From contig JAKZZE010000013.1 of assembly GCA_024220505.1 (NCBI GenBank), positions 620,001-684,000 on the forward strand: a DNA stretch of 64,000 nucleotides, in the 5' to 3' direction. The position numbers were made by a program, and so were the translations under genes. This stretch comes from Rhizopus arrhizus. Lineage: Eukaryota; Mucoromycota; Mucoromycetes; Mucorales; Rhizopodaceae. This document shows positions 35,044-45,511 of the stretch, piece after piece. How positions within the stretch are numbered: the first letter of the stretch is position 1; each line of letters opens with the position of its first letter. The notes below the pieces were generated by a model, which was not told the DNA's origin, did no database searches, and was given only the letters and a program-made list of their open reading frames with translations.

Positions 35044-35799
35044 ATGCCTGTTGTTTATTCTTTTGCCAACGGAGACGCGCTTTCTGGTGGACTCGACACG
35101 TTTGTTGAAAAGGTATCACGTGAGAGCATTGCTGACCATGGCCATTTTTCTGTTGCCATTTCTGGTGGCTCATTACCCAAGATTCTTTCAAAGCAATTAG
35201 CTTTCAACAAGAACGTTGACTTTTCAAAATGGCACTTGTTTTGGGCCGATGAGCGATGTGTAGCCCACAACCACTCAGACTCCAACTTTTTGGAAGTAAA
35301 GAAATCCCTTTTGGACCACATTCCTCAGATTCCAAAGGATAATATTCATCCTATTCATGAACCCTATGCTGCAGCTAAAGACGCCGAAAAAGCTGCATTG
35401 GAATATGAAGAGCAATTGAAAATGTTTTTCAATAACCAATTACCTTCGTTTGATTTGATGTTGCTTGGTATGGGTCCCGATGGTCACTGCTGTTCATTAT
35501 TCCCTGGTCATCCTTTACTTGAGGAACACACGCGCTGGGTTGCCCCTATTGTTGATTCCCCCAAGCCCCCACCAGAGCGTATTACTTTAACTTATCCCGT
35601 TGTGAATAATTCAAAGTTAGTCGTCTTTGTTACTGCTGGTGATGGTAAAAAGGACATGGTTCAACAGATCATTGAAGAACCTCAACATCAGTTCCCTTGT
35701 CAAAGAGTTAAACCTGAAAATGGTCAAGTTTATTGGTTTATTGATGATGCAGCAGCTGCCAAACTCAAAAAAGAATCTCGATCAGAGTACAAATTATAA
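35044..35799 (+). CDS. SOL3: 6-phosphogluconolactonase
   Basis: Hydrolyses 6-phosphogluconolactone in the oxidative pentose phosphate pathway. Intronless, 251 residues, the normal size of the eukaryotic cytosolic enzyme. Family motifs: VAISGGSLPKIL, WADERCVAHNHSDSNF and DLMLLGMGPDGHCCSLFPGH. Then come RITLTYPVVN and FVTAGDGKKDMVQQI. It starts only about 130 bases after the SR gene's stop, so the promoter is compact. The symbol follows yeast usage; which SOL paralogue it corresponds to is not determined. Confidence 0.94.
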   Translation: MPVVYSFANGDALSGGLDTFVEKVSRESIADHGHFSVAISGGSLPKILSKQLAFNKNVDFSKWHLFWADERCVAHNHSDSNFLEVKKSLLDHIPQIPKDNIHPIHEPYAAAKDAEKAALEYEEQLKMFFNNQLPSFDLMLLGMGPDGHCCSLFPGHPLLEEHTRWVAPIVDSPKPPPERITLTYPVVNNSKLVVFVTAGDGKKDMVQQIIEEPQHQFPCQRVKPENGQVYWFIDDAAAAKLKKESRSEYKL

Positions 35800-36169
35800 A
35801 TAGACCCTTTATTTGTTTGGAATGATATTCTTTCTAATAATAAAAGTGTCTAAAATTAAAAAGAAAAAAGTATGTGTTTGTGTGTGTACATAGTTTAGTT
35901 TATGAATTATTAAGGGTGGAAGCAGTAATTAAAAGAATTTTACAAATTAAACTTTTTTTTATCCTCCTTACTTTTTGCATTTAATTTCCACCTTTGGTAA
36001 AATAAAATCCGTAAATTTGGGAAAAGAAAAGAGCTAGACTCGATTTATTAAAAAAAAAAAAAAAGGTACAATTTCATCAACTATTGAAATAAAATGAATA
36101 TAAAAGAAGACATCTTTTTTGATACAAATCAATTCATATCCAACAAAAAATCTTCTTGCTTTTGTAACT
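35800..36169. promoter_or_regulatory. Spacer with TATA box for the secreted repeat protein
   Basis: Intergenic. TATAAAAG at 36099-36106 lies about 65 bases upstream of the next start and is a good core-promoter candidate. A 14-A run sits near 36050. Confidence 0.5.
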
Positions 36170-38108
36170 ATGACTCGTATCACTCAAATATGCATTGCTT
36201 TTCTTGCTGCTACTGCTGTTGTTTCCGCTGCTCCCTGTTACGATAGCACGTCTTCTGTTGGTGCTCATGATGAGTACATTCCTTCTCAAGCCAGCAGTCA
36301 TGTTCCCGAAACATTTGATGATGGCAGTGATAATATAGCTTCCTCTATTGAAGACACTTCTAATGATGACAAAGATGATGGTGCTAGTAATAACAATGAT
36401 ATCGAGGCTGTTGATGGTACTGAGGGTGTTGCTGAGAATACTACTGAGAATACTACTGAGGATGTTACTGAAGATGTTACTGAGGATATTACTGAGGATA
36501 GCAATGGTATCAAGGATGTAGACGCTACTGAAGATAATAGTAATGTCAATGCCATTGACACTACTGAAGATGCTACTGAGGATGCTGCTGGAGATGCTTC
36601 TGGGGATAACGATGATATCAAGGATATAGACACCACTGATGTCTCTCCTAATAATGATGACAATGAAAAGACTAAAGATTCTACTGAGGGTGCTACATCG
36701 GTTGATAGCGATGCTAGCAACGGTAATGGTACAAAAATTGAAGATAGTTCGTCTAGCGAAAATACTAATACTAAGACTGTAGATTCTACTGAAGACGCTC
36801 CTTGTGATGATGATGATACTGTCGCTGATGCTACTGTTGATACTACTGTTGATACTACTGAAGATACTACTAAAGATGCTATCACTGATAATACTACAGA
36901 CAGTGGAGATGGTACTGCTGATGTTACTGATGCTGATATTACCACTGAAGCTAACACTACCACTGATACTACCACTGGAGCTGATACTGCCACTGAAGCT
37001 GATACTGCCACTGATGTTGATACTGCCACTGATACTACCACTGATGCTGATACTACTACTGAAGCTGATGCTACTACTGAAGCTGATACTGCCACTGATG
37101 TTGACACTACCACTGATACTACCACTGAAGCTGATGCTACTACTGATGCTGATACTACCACTGATGCTGATACTACCACTGATGCTGATACTACCACTGA
37201 TGCTGATACTACTACTGAAGCTGATGCTACTACTGAAGCTGATACTGCCACTGATGTTGACACTACCACTGATGCTGATACTGCCATTGATACTACCACT
37301 GATACTACCACTGGAGCTGATACTGCCACTGAAGCTGATACTGCCACTGATGTTGATACTGCCACTGATACTACCACTGATGCTGATACTACTACTGATG
37401 CTGATGCTACTACTGATGCTGATACTACCACTGATGCTGATACTACTACTGAAGCTGATGCTACTACTGAAGCTGATACTGCCACTGATGTTGACACTAC
37501 CACTGATGCTGATACTGCCATTGATACTACCACTGATACTACCACTGGAGCTGATACTGCCACTGAAGCTGATACTGCCACTGATGTTGATACTGCCACT
37601 GATACTACCACTGATGCTGATACTACTACTGATGCTGATACTACCACTGATACTACCACTGATGTTGATACTACCACTGATACTACCACTGATACTACCA
37701 CTGATGTTGATACTACCACTGATACTTACCACTGATACTACCACTGATACTACCACTGATACTACCACTGATACTACCACTGATGTTACTATTAATACTG
37801 CCATTGATACTGCCACTGATGCTGCCACTGATGCTGCCCCATGTGAAGATGTTGGCAGCAATATCCAGAGTCTCACTGTAAATTCAGCTGAAGACAATAC
37901 AATTCAGAAGCAAGCCTCTACTTCAGATGCTCCTTGTGATGGTGGTTGCCGCAACTATAATATAAAGGCGACTAATGCTGAGATATCTACCAATGATCAG
38001 TCAACTAATTCCAACCTGTCCACAGGTAACCTCATTAATGTTTCTGCTGGAAAATATATTGGAGTTGGTGACGTTAACTTAAACAAACTCCTGGACGGTC
38101 TCCTTTAA
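36170..38108 (+). pseudogene. Secreted Thr/Asp-rich repeat protein, frameshifted
   Basis: Starts at the ATG at 36170 with a signal peptide (MTRITQICIAFLAATAVVSA, then APCYD). An acidic Asp/Glu/Thr region follows. From about 36920 comes a repetitive array of TTTDADTTTD- and TATDVDTATD-like units, with a higher-order 234-bp (78-residue) duplication (37217 versus 37451). The frame ends at 37733-37735 after one extra T in an otherwise regular GATACTACCACT register. In the +1 frame the repeats continue (TTDTTTDTTTD) into a unique C-terminus ending GVGDVNLNKLLDGLL at 38108. Four APC motifs punctuate the chain (AAPCYD, DAPCDD, AAPCED, DAPCDG). It looks like an O-glycosylated wall or secreted protein. 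The shift may be real, a sequencing error, or tolerated, hence the pseudogene label. Confidence 0.65.
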
Positions 38109-38577
38109 ACTAAATGGCTTCCAATGATCTTTATCTTTTTTAAAGCAAACTATATGTCTTCAAATTTTAACATTGCATTCTTATTTTCTTATCCATTATA
38201 CATTTTTTTTCTATCCTTTTTTAATGCATCTAATTAATAAACAAACCATTTATTCATTCTGTTTTCTTGTGAGATAATAGATTAATCTGATTTTCAGGTA
38301 CATGATATCTTTTAAAACAAGTTGAATTTTATGCTTTTAGAATATGAAACTCAATGTTTGCATAAATACATAAGAAATAGTAATATAAATACATGTTGAT
38401 ATATAAATATTACACTAATCATATATGATGTAAAGCAAAAATAAGAGAAATGCATTACTGAATCTCAACCAGATTGTAAAATACAGATGTTAAACAAATA
38501 GGACACATGATACCTTTTTGATACACTTTCTGAGCTCATATTTTATAATCTCCACTTTTAATGTGTTTCGACTTTTA

Positions 38578-38608
<31 letters not shown>

Positions 38609-38623
38609 CTTTTGTATTCAATC
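38109..38623. other. Intergenic with poly-T before the next start
   Basis: AT-rich. 28 T at 38581-38608 lie 15 bases before the next ATG, so they fall in its promoter or 5' UTR. Confidence 0.5.
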
Positions 38624-39230
38624 ATGTCTTTTCAAATTATCCTTCGTGAAGGTATTACTGGTGGATTTGCTGGCCCAGTAGTCAAGTAAGTAAAATCTTT
38701 TATGATAAATACGTAAAAAGCGAATTTTTTGTTATATAGACAAGTAGTAGATATTAAAGGAGATGGCACAGGAGCAAGCATTATGCAATCAACGTTAAAG
38801 GCAAACTCAAAGACAGATTATCATACTTTAGCTGGGAGTGCTTCTATGTAAGGCTTGACTATTGAGCGCTATCGTTAGAATTTCTTGTTTAAATGATATC
38901 TTTTAGTGATGACTTGTCTTATCTTCTTCAACTATTGAAAAGCCAACTTTCTAGTTTACCCACAGAACAACCTGTTGGTAGTGAAGACATTTATGGTCAA
39001 GATATATCCATTTCTTTCTTTACTGATGATTTCCAATGGTCAAATGGTAAGGGAAAAAAAGGTTTTAATCCATTAAAGTTATTTATTATATAAAAAAAGG
39101 CGGTCCAGAAGGTTGTTCGCAAGGCGGCAAGTCTTCTGTAAAGGCAACTTCAGAGGACAAGGAAAAATTTAAAGAGCTTGTTAGCTTGTTGAAAGGCATA
39201 GGAGAACAATTTGCTATTTCTGTTATGTAA
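38624..39230 (+). CDS. Emfourin-like small protein (putative protease inhibitor)
   Basis: Exons 38624-38685, 38740-38847, 38907-39046 and 39100-39230 give 146 residues. It begins MSFQIILREGITGGFAG. Later it reads LSYLLQLLKSQLSSLPTEQP, then ISISFFTDDFQWSN, and ends with DKEKFKELVSLLKGIGEQF. The order (a first strand ending in GGFAG, a leucine-rich helix with LP, a sheet strand with acidic residues, a last helix) matches the emfourin fold, known as inhibitors of M4 metalloproteases such as protealysin. No signal peptide, so probably cytosolic. The assignment is from pattern memory, and function in a fungus is inference. Intron 3 (53 bp) encodes an alternative short end if retained. Confidence 0.6.
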
Positions 39231-40134
39231 TAATATCCTCTTTTTCTATCTTTAATAAAGAATAAGTTACTTTGTGTATATTTTCTTAATTAGACGTCAT
39301 AGCCCTCCTGACATATTTTTCTAAAAGATTGTAGTACAAATCATATGTGTAGATTTAAACGCGATTTTACTAGTTTACAAAAAAAAAAGATAAAATCCCA
39401 AATGTTATTTAATGAGATAGAGCCTTAAGCTTACTTGGTCGAATTAAGCCTAAAGCTACTAGATGCGTTTCTGATTTACTAATTATGAGGAGTTGAATAT
39501 ATGCTGCAAGTGTTATATGAAAGAAGCAGGATCTGGTATGTTTTATGAGAAAATTAACTCTCCCATTTAAGTACATGCTTTGTTATCCTCATTTATTCTT
39601 TTAAATGAGAAGATCGCTACTTTCGTTGGAACATTAAAAGATCAGTTTGACAATTGACTCTTTGAATAAGATAAAGTTTCTAAACGTATTTATTATTGAA
39701 ACGTATCTAATCATATGAAGGCTAATGGCTTTCGATGGAGAAACCATAAACATCTTCTTCATATGACTTATACAGATTACTAATATTTACTTTGCTTGTA
39801 TAAAAAAAGTGATTCTTTTATTAAAAAGCCAAGGAAACTCCTTTTTAGATTTAAAATACATTGCTCTTTATTTGAATTTTTCTCTTTAATAAGTTGCTTT
39901 ATTTATTCTAAGTCTTGCATTTACTCAATTATGCTCTAACTGATTAAGTGATTTCTGATACTTATTCTGAATTTATTATAAGCATTCTAGTCCCTCTTTG
40001 CTTTAATACAATAATTCGGCTTTTTCCTTAATTAAGTGTTTGTATTTCATTCTCAGTCAATAGTATTAATTCTGATATTTAGTCCCTTTTTTTATTCTTC
40101 TCTGCTTTCTGTATAAACTTAGAATTTCATAGAC
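39231..40134. other. Gene-free stretch upstream of the CaM kinase
   Basis: AT-rich, no coding signal. Confidence 0.5.
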
Positions 40135-41491
40135 ATGCCACACGAACACCGTAGTCATATTGTTAAAAAAGTACTGGCTTTATTTAAAAAGACACATGAA
40201 GATGATAAACAAAAGTACCCTTCAGATCTTATAAAAAAGTATGAGATTTGTGAAAAGCAATTGGGTGTTGGTTCCTTTGCTGTTGTAAAAGAATGTATCC
40301 ATCTTTCTACAGGAGAACACTGTGCTGTTAAGATCATCTTAAAGAAAGCTATTACAGGTAAAATTAGCCTACAATAGAGACTATTTGTCTCATGCCAAAA
40401 TTATCCGGATAATAGGAAAGCAGCATATGTTGGACAGTGAAATGGGTAAGGAAAGGGAGAATTAAAGCATAAATATAGTAGTTTTATTGACCAAAAAAAA
40501 AATAGATATCTTGAAGAAAGTTCGACATGAACATATTGTGTCCTTACACGATATTTATGAATCTGATGATGCGGTATATATTGTTACTGATCTCTGTACT
40601 GGAGGCGAATTATTTCAGCGTATTGTTGAAAGAGGTACTTATACAGAAGCTATGGCCGCTGATCTTGTTCGTCAAATGCTTGAAGGCTTAGCTTATTTAC
40701 ATTCTCAAGATGTAAGAAAGCATTATTTTACTCCATTATGATTAACTTTATTAATTAATAGATTGTACACAGAGATATTAAGCCTGAGAATGTAAGATTA
40801 TATATGAAATAGAGAAAGGGTAGAAAATGACGCAGATTTTATTAGTTATTGTTCAAGACAGCAGATGAGAATGCAAAGTTACTTATTACTGATTTTGGCC
40901 TTTCAAAATTATTAAAAGATCACGATCAAGTATTAACTACTGCTTGCGGTACACCCGGTTATGTTGCTCCTGAAGTTTTACTGGGTACTGGACATGGAAC
41001 ACCCGTAGATCTTTGGAGTGTTGGTGTAATTATGGTAAGCACACATATCAATACTATTTTTATGACTAAGATGTTTTAGTATACTCTTTTAAGTGGTTAT
41101 ACTCCATTTTATGGTGAAGATCAAAATGAATTATTTGATGCAATTATCAACGGCCAATATGATTTTGATGAGGACTATTGGTCAGAAATCTCGGGTGAAG
41201 GTAAACACTAGCTTATTATTATATATTGCACTTTTATTCACAGAAAAAATTGAAGCTAAATTACTTGTCAACAAGCTCTTGACGCATGATCCCAAGAAAC
41301 GTATCACAGCAGAAGAAGCATTAAATGACCCATGGATTACAAATAGAACTGACAGTGGAATTAATTTGGCACCCACTGTACGTAAAGGCTTTAATAATCG
41401 CAAAACGCTTCAATCTCTTGTTACTGTTGTTGCTGCTATTAATAAGATGAAAATACGTCATCCATTAGTAGAATCTGAAGAAGAAGAATGA
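40135..41491 (+). CDS. Ca2+/calmodulin-dependent protein kinase (CaMKI/Cmk-like)
   Basis: Exons 40135-40357, 40416-40445, 40506-40711, 40762-40791, 40846-41034, 41080-41200 and 41244-41491 give 348 residues. Kinase motifs: [10 protein letters not shown] (Gly loop), CAVKII (Lys), the catalytic loop [16 protein letters not shown], and the activation loop with T in [15 protein letters not shown], a site for an upstream CaMK kinase. After the kinase, [20 protein letters not shown] is a basic amphipathic stretch fitting the autoinhibitory/calmodulin-binding segment. The acidic tail is EEEE. The ten residues of the catalytic loop are exactly one 30-nt exon. Without it the enzyme would be dead but in frame. 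Confidence 0.9.
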
Positions 41492-41706
41492 AACTTCCTT
41501 TTTATCCTAATAAAACTCTTTGTACATTTATAAAAATATCTCCTTTTCATTCCCTTTTTCATTGTACAAATTACATCAGTCAATCCCTAGTATGCTTTGA
41601 TGACCAAAAATAGAAATGGGGTGCACATAGTATTGTTTTACTCATTTGCTTATGTGTCGACATTATTTTTTTTTTCTGCAAATTTATTATGCTCATTTTA
41701 TAAATC

Positions 41707-43992
41707 ATGTCTTTTGATAAAGAAAAAGAAAATGGAGCGTTAAATAGTAGCAACTATTTCAACCATTCCATTCATCAAATGTTTAATTCAGGTGCAGCTG
41801 CTACTGCATTCAATTCATCTCCTAGAACCTCACCTTCTGTTGCTAATTACTCCTTGTCAATGTATGGCATGCCCACAACAGCCAGCAACAATGCCAATGC
41901 CAACTCATTTGGTGCTCGTTTTCCACTGCAGACACAGGCTCAATCTCTATTAGGAGCCACACCCGCAGACGGCACTACTAGTACAACACCGCACTTGGCT
42001 CGTCAGTTGACGTATGCCCAAATCTCTCGACAGTCGTCATCTCCTCACCATCATGCTCGTGCAGCTGCTGCTATGGCTCGCAATACACCCGTCTCATCTG
42101 CTGTGACAATTACTGACCCTAATGACCCTAACAAGTTTACTAATGGACATGGTGCATTCAAGACGAAAAAGATGACTATGAGAGCGGGTGAAGAGAATCA
42201 GACTTGGACTTCGTTGGATATGGGCGGCATGGGTCTTAAAAATATTTCACCTGCTATTTGCAACTATAAATTCTTGACAGCACTCTATATAAATCATAAT
42301 AACCTCACCTATCTTATGCCAGCTTTAGCTCAGTTGACTCAGTTGAGGATTTTGGATGTTTCTGGCAATAAATTAAGTATGCTTCCATCTGAACTGGGTA
42401 TGCTTATTCATCTGCGTGAATTGTTGGCATTTGATAACAACTTGGTGACTTTGCCTTCTGAGTTTGGCAACTTGTATCAGTTGGAAACCTTGGGTCTCGA
42501 AGGCAATCCGATTCAAGCAGATATAAAGAGTACTCTGATTAAAGATGGAACTCAAGCAGTCATCATGTCTCTTCGAGAAAATGCCCCAGGTAAGAGAAAA
42601 TAAAATAAATATCTAGCAGAGGTTAAACAATATTGAGTTATAGTGGGTATGCCTCCTCCTCCAAGAGAATGGATTCCTGTTGAAGGAGACACATCCAATG
42701 ATGATGATTCAGGTTCAAAAGAGAAAAAGAAAGAAAAAGTGTTTAATAACCAACGATAAAATATGTAGACAAGTTTTCTGTATTGTGTTACAACATTTTA
42801 TGCCAAAAATATGCAACAAGTCAAGCATATGGTTACACTCCGTCTTGGGCATTAAACTGGGACTATCGTAAAGAATTGATTCTGACAGAAATTGCTAACT
42901 ACAATGCCGACATTGTCTGCCTTCAAGTAAATAAGAAAATGAACAACAGGACTACCAAAATTAACTTTTTTTTTTTTCAATTTAGGAAGTAGAAATGGCG
43001 CTCTATGAAGATCACTTTAGAGAACATTTTATAAACATTGGTTATGACAGTGTCTTTTTTCCAAAAACTCGGGCAAAAACAATGACAGAAAAGGAAAGAC
43101 GTGGTGTAGATGGCTGTGCTACATTCTATAGAACGTCTAGGTAAAAAAAGAAAAGAAAAAAAGAGAACAAAGTTCATAAAGTACTCATATCACTTAGATT
43201 TGGTCTTGTAAAATACGAGTTTATTGAATACAACCAAAAAGCACTTCAACGGCCTGACTTTAAATCTGCCGACATTTACAATCGAGTGATGAATAAGGAC
43301 AATATTGCAGTGTTTACAATGTTAGAAGACAAGATAACTCATCAACGCGTTTGTGTAGCCAATACACACATTCATTGGGATCCCCTATTTGCAGATGTAA
43401 AACTTGTTCAAATGGGAGTTATGATGGAAGAGCTCGAGCGGTTTGCGAGCAAGCATATGAATGAAGGAAAAATCACGTATGATGTACCTTTCAAGATGCC
43501 TACGGTGGTTTGCGGTGATTTTAATTCTGCACCAGATTCAGGTGTTTATGAATTCTTATCCAAAGGATTGATTGCACAAGATCACGACGATTTTGGTGAT
43601 CACTCTTATGGATCATATACCACGGATGGATTAACTCACCCATATTCACTCAAGAGCTCATATGGAACGGTTCAAGAGATGACTTTTACAAATTTTACAC
43701 CAGGATTTAAAGGAATTTTAGATTATATTTGGTATTCAACAAATACGTTGGAAGTGACTTCTGTATTGGGGCCTATAGATAATGATTATCTTTCAAAAGT
43801 CATTGGTTTCCCTAATGCACATTTTCCATCAGAGTAAGTGGCATAGATTATAGCTTAATTTGTTTGCATACTAATTTGTTATTGTATAGTCATATTCCAA
43901 TCATGTCAGAAGTTAAATATAAACCTAATGACAAAAAAGAACCTACAAAACCAGCCGATTTTGGCTCTACAATAAAGAATAATAGACATTAA
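41707..43992 (+). CDS. CCR4: CCR4 poly(A) deadenylase (Ccr4-Not catalytic subunit)
   Basis: Shortens mRNA poly(A) tails. Exons 41707-42589, 42644-42712, 42769-42926, 42986-43140, 43198-43833 and 43890-43992 give 667 residues. A Ser/Asn/Ala-rich N-terminus is followed by LRRs (about 160-285: ALYINHNNLTYLMPALAQLT, LRILDVSGNKLSMLP) that dock onto Not1. The exonuclease-endonuclease-phosphatase domain follows: VLCYNILCQKYATSQAYGYT, CLQEVEMALYEDHF with the metal-binding Glu, NTHIHWDP, CGDFNSAPDSGVYEFL, and the terminal SDHIPI. Exon 2 uses a weak donor (GTTCAA at 42713), the one I found that preserves frame into DKFSVLCYN. Confidence 0.95.
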
Positions 43993-44410
43993 AAAAAGAT
44001 AAAAATATTCCTATTGCCTCATATTTGATAAGAATGATGCTTTTGCTTGTGCAATCGCACAAATTTTATTAAAAATGAGGGAAAATCCGCTAGATAAAAG
44101 GAGATAACAATCGGTTTATCCGACTCGTTAGTTCAAATATAGTTTATATAATTTTTTATTTATTTACTAAACAGAGCTCAATTAAAAAAAACAGAAATAA
44201 ATGGGTGAATGATGAAAGAATCCAGTTATGCAACTTTAAATACAAAAAAAAGGCTCGATTTTCACTTGGGAACTGTCAAAAATCCAAGTGGCTTGGCGAT
44301 CGTTCCATAGCAATCGGAGATGAGCGTGGAAAAGAAATAGAGTTAAAGGGCATTGTCCTTTTTATTTGATTCTTCTTTTTTTTTAACAAATTTATTTATA
44401 TACAAATAAT
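43993..44410. other. Intergenic, promoter of the KdsD-like gene
   Basis: AT-rich spacer. A GC-richer patch at 44290-44330 (TTGGCGATCG) and a T run lie before the next start. Confidence 0.45.
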
Positions 44411-45511
44411 ATGCTTTTCGACACTGATTGCATAACGACTAATATAGCTAATGTCTTAATGGAAGAAGCAAAAGGTCTCACTGAGGCTGCTTCAAGGCTA
44501 CAATCGAATACAAATACAAGAGAAGGATACCATGAAGCTATTTATCTTATGTTTAAAGCGCTGGACGCTGGAGGCAAAATTGTAGTGACTGGAGTAGGCA
44601 AATCAGGAAAGATTGGGGAAAAAATTGTAGCCACCATGCTTTCAACAGGAACATGCGCAGCATTCCTACATCCAGTAGAAGCACTCCATGGTGATCTCGG
44701 GCTTATCTTACCTAACGATGTTGTCTTGGCTCTTTCATTCTCTGGAAATACAGAAGAGCTTTTATTGCTAATACCCAGTTTAAAATATCGGAATATACCC
44801 ATTATTGGCCTTGGCGGCAATTCCAACAGCAAACTGGCCAAAGATTGCGCAGCGTGGATTGATGGCTGCGTGGAACGTGAAGCAGACGATTTGATCCCAG
44901 CACCAACCTCTTCAACTACTTTGGCGTTGGCTTTGGGAGATGCAATTGCCCTGACACTGGCTAAGTTGCGTACATTTACAGTAGATGGATTTGCATTGAA
45001 CCATCCTGGTGGATCGCTTGGTCGTCGTCTGTTGCTGAAAGTGTGTGATACTTGTATTGATATCAATAATGTGGCCTATGTAACATCGAGGAGTTCCTTA
45101 GATGTTGTAATTATGGAAATGACGAGACGTCCTCAAGGTTCTGGTGTAGTTGTTCTGGAGGAAGAGGATGATCAGCTTTCAGAGGATCTTAATGATAGTT
45201 ATTACCCTTCACCTCCATTATCTACTGCCTCATCAGTAACTGAATATAACCGAACGAATAGGATCATTGGTGTCATTACACATAGCGATATTCATCAAAT
45301 TTTGAAATCAAAAGAGTCCCGAGATGGTATCTTTGATATTTGTGCCGCTGATATCATGACATTGAACCCTCCGGTCTTTAGAAATGACGCTTTAGCTTCA
45401 GAAGCATACAAATATATGGTAGATAACCAGTTGACACTATTACCTATTGTCAATAAGTCCAATAGCTGGATTGGCGTAGTAACATTGAAGGATCTTCAAG
45501 AACTATTTTAG
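44411..45511 (+). CDS. Arabinose-5-phosphate isomerase-like, SIS + CBS (KdsD/GutQ type)
   Basis: Intronless, 366 residues. The N-terminal SIS domain (about 40-215) carries GVGKSGKIGEKIVATMLSTG, HPVEALHGDLGLI, SFSGNTEELL, the APTSSTTLALALGDA segment and ALNHPGGSLGRRLL, all hallmark KdsD/KpsF/GutQ motifs. Two CBS-like halves follow (about 220-366). The first is split by an acidic Ser/Pro-rich insert (EEEDDQLSEDLNDSYYPSPP) not seen in bacteria. In bacteria the enzyme interconverts ribulose-5-P and arabinose-5-P for KDO synthesis. A fungus makes no lipopolysaccharide, so the substrate role here is unknown. Lack of introns among intron-rich neighbours suggests transfer from bacteria or retroposition. 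Confidence 0.88.
   Translation: MLFDTDCITTNIANVLMEEAKGLTEAASRLQSNTNTREGYHEAIYLMFKALDAGGKIVVTGVGKSGKIGEKIVATMLSTGTCAAFLHPVEALHGDLGLILPNDVVLALSFSGNTEELLLLIPSLKYRNIPIIGLGGNSNSKLAKDCAAWIDGCVEREADDLIPAPTSSTTLALALGDAIALTLAKLRTFTVDGFALNHPGGSLGRRLLLKVCDTCIDINNVAYVTSRSSLDVVIMEMTRRPQGSGVVVLEEEDDQLSEDLNDSYYPSPPLSTASSVTEYNRTNRIIGVITHSDIHQILKSKESRDGIFDICAADIMTLNPPVFRNDALASEAYKYMVDNQLTLLPIVNKSNSWIGVVTLKDLQELF

Noticed and set aside
36804..37730. Leu/Ile/Met-rich plus-strand frame
   Set aside because: It is the +1 frame of the Thr/Asp repeats; only its part after 37727 is likely former coding sequence.
36134..37897. Very long minus-strand ORFs (473-587 codons) rich in Ser/Ile/Val
   Set aside because: They are antisense shadows of the Thr/Asp repeat gene; trinucleotide periodicity removes stops from all frames.
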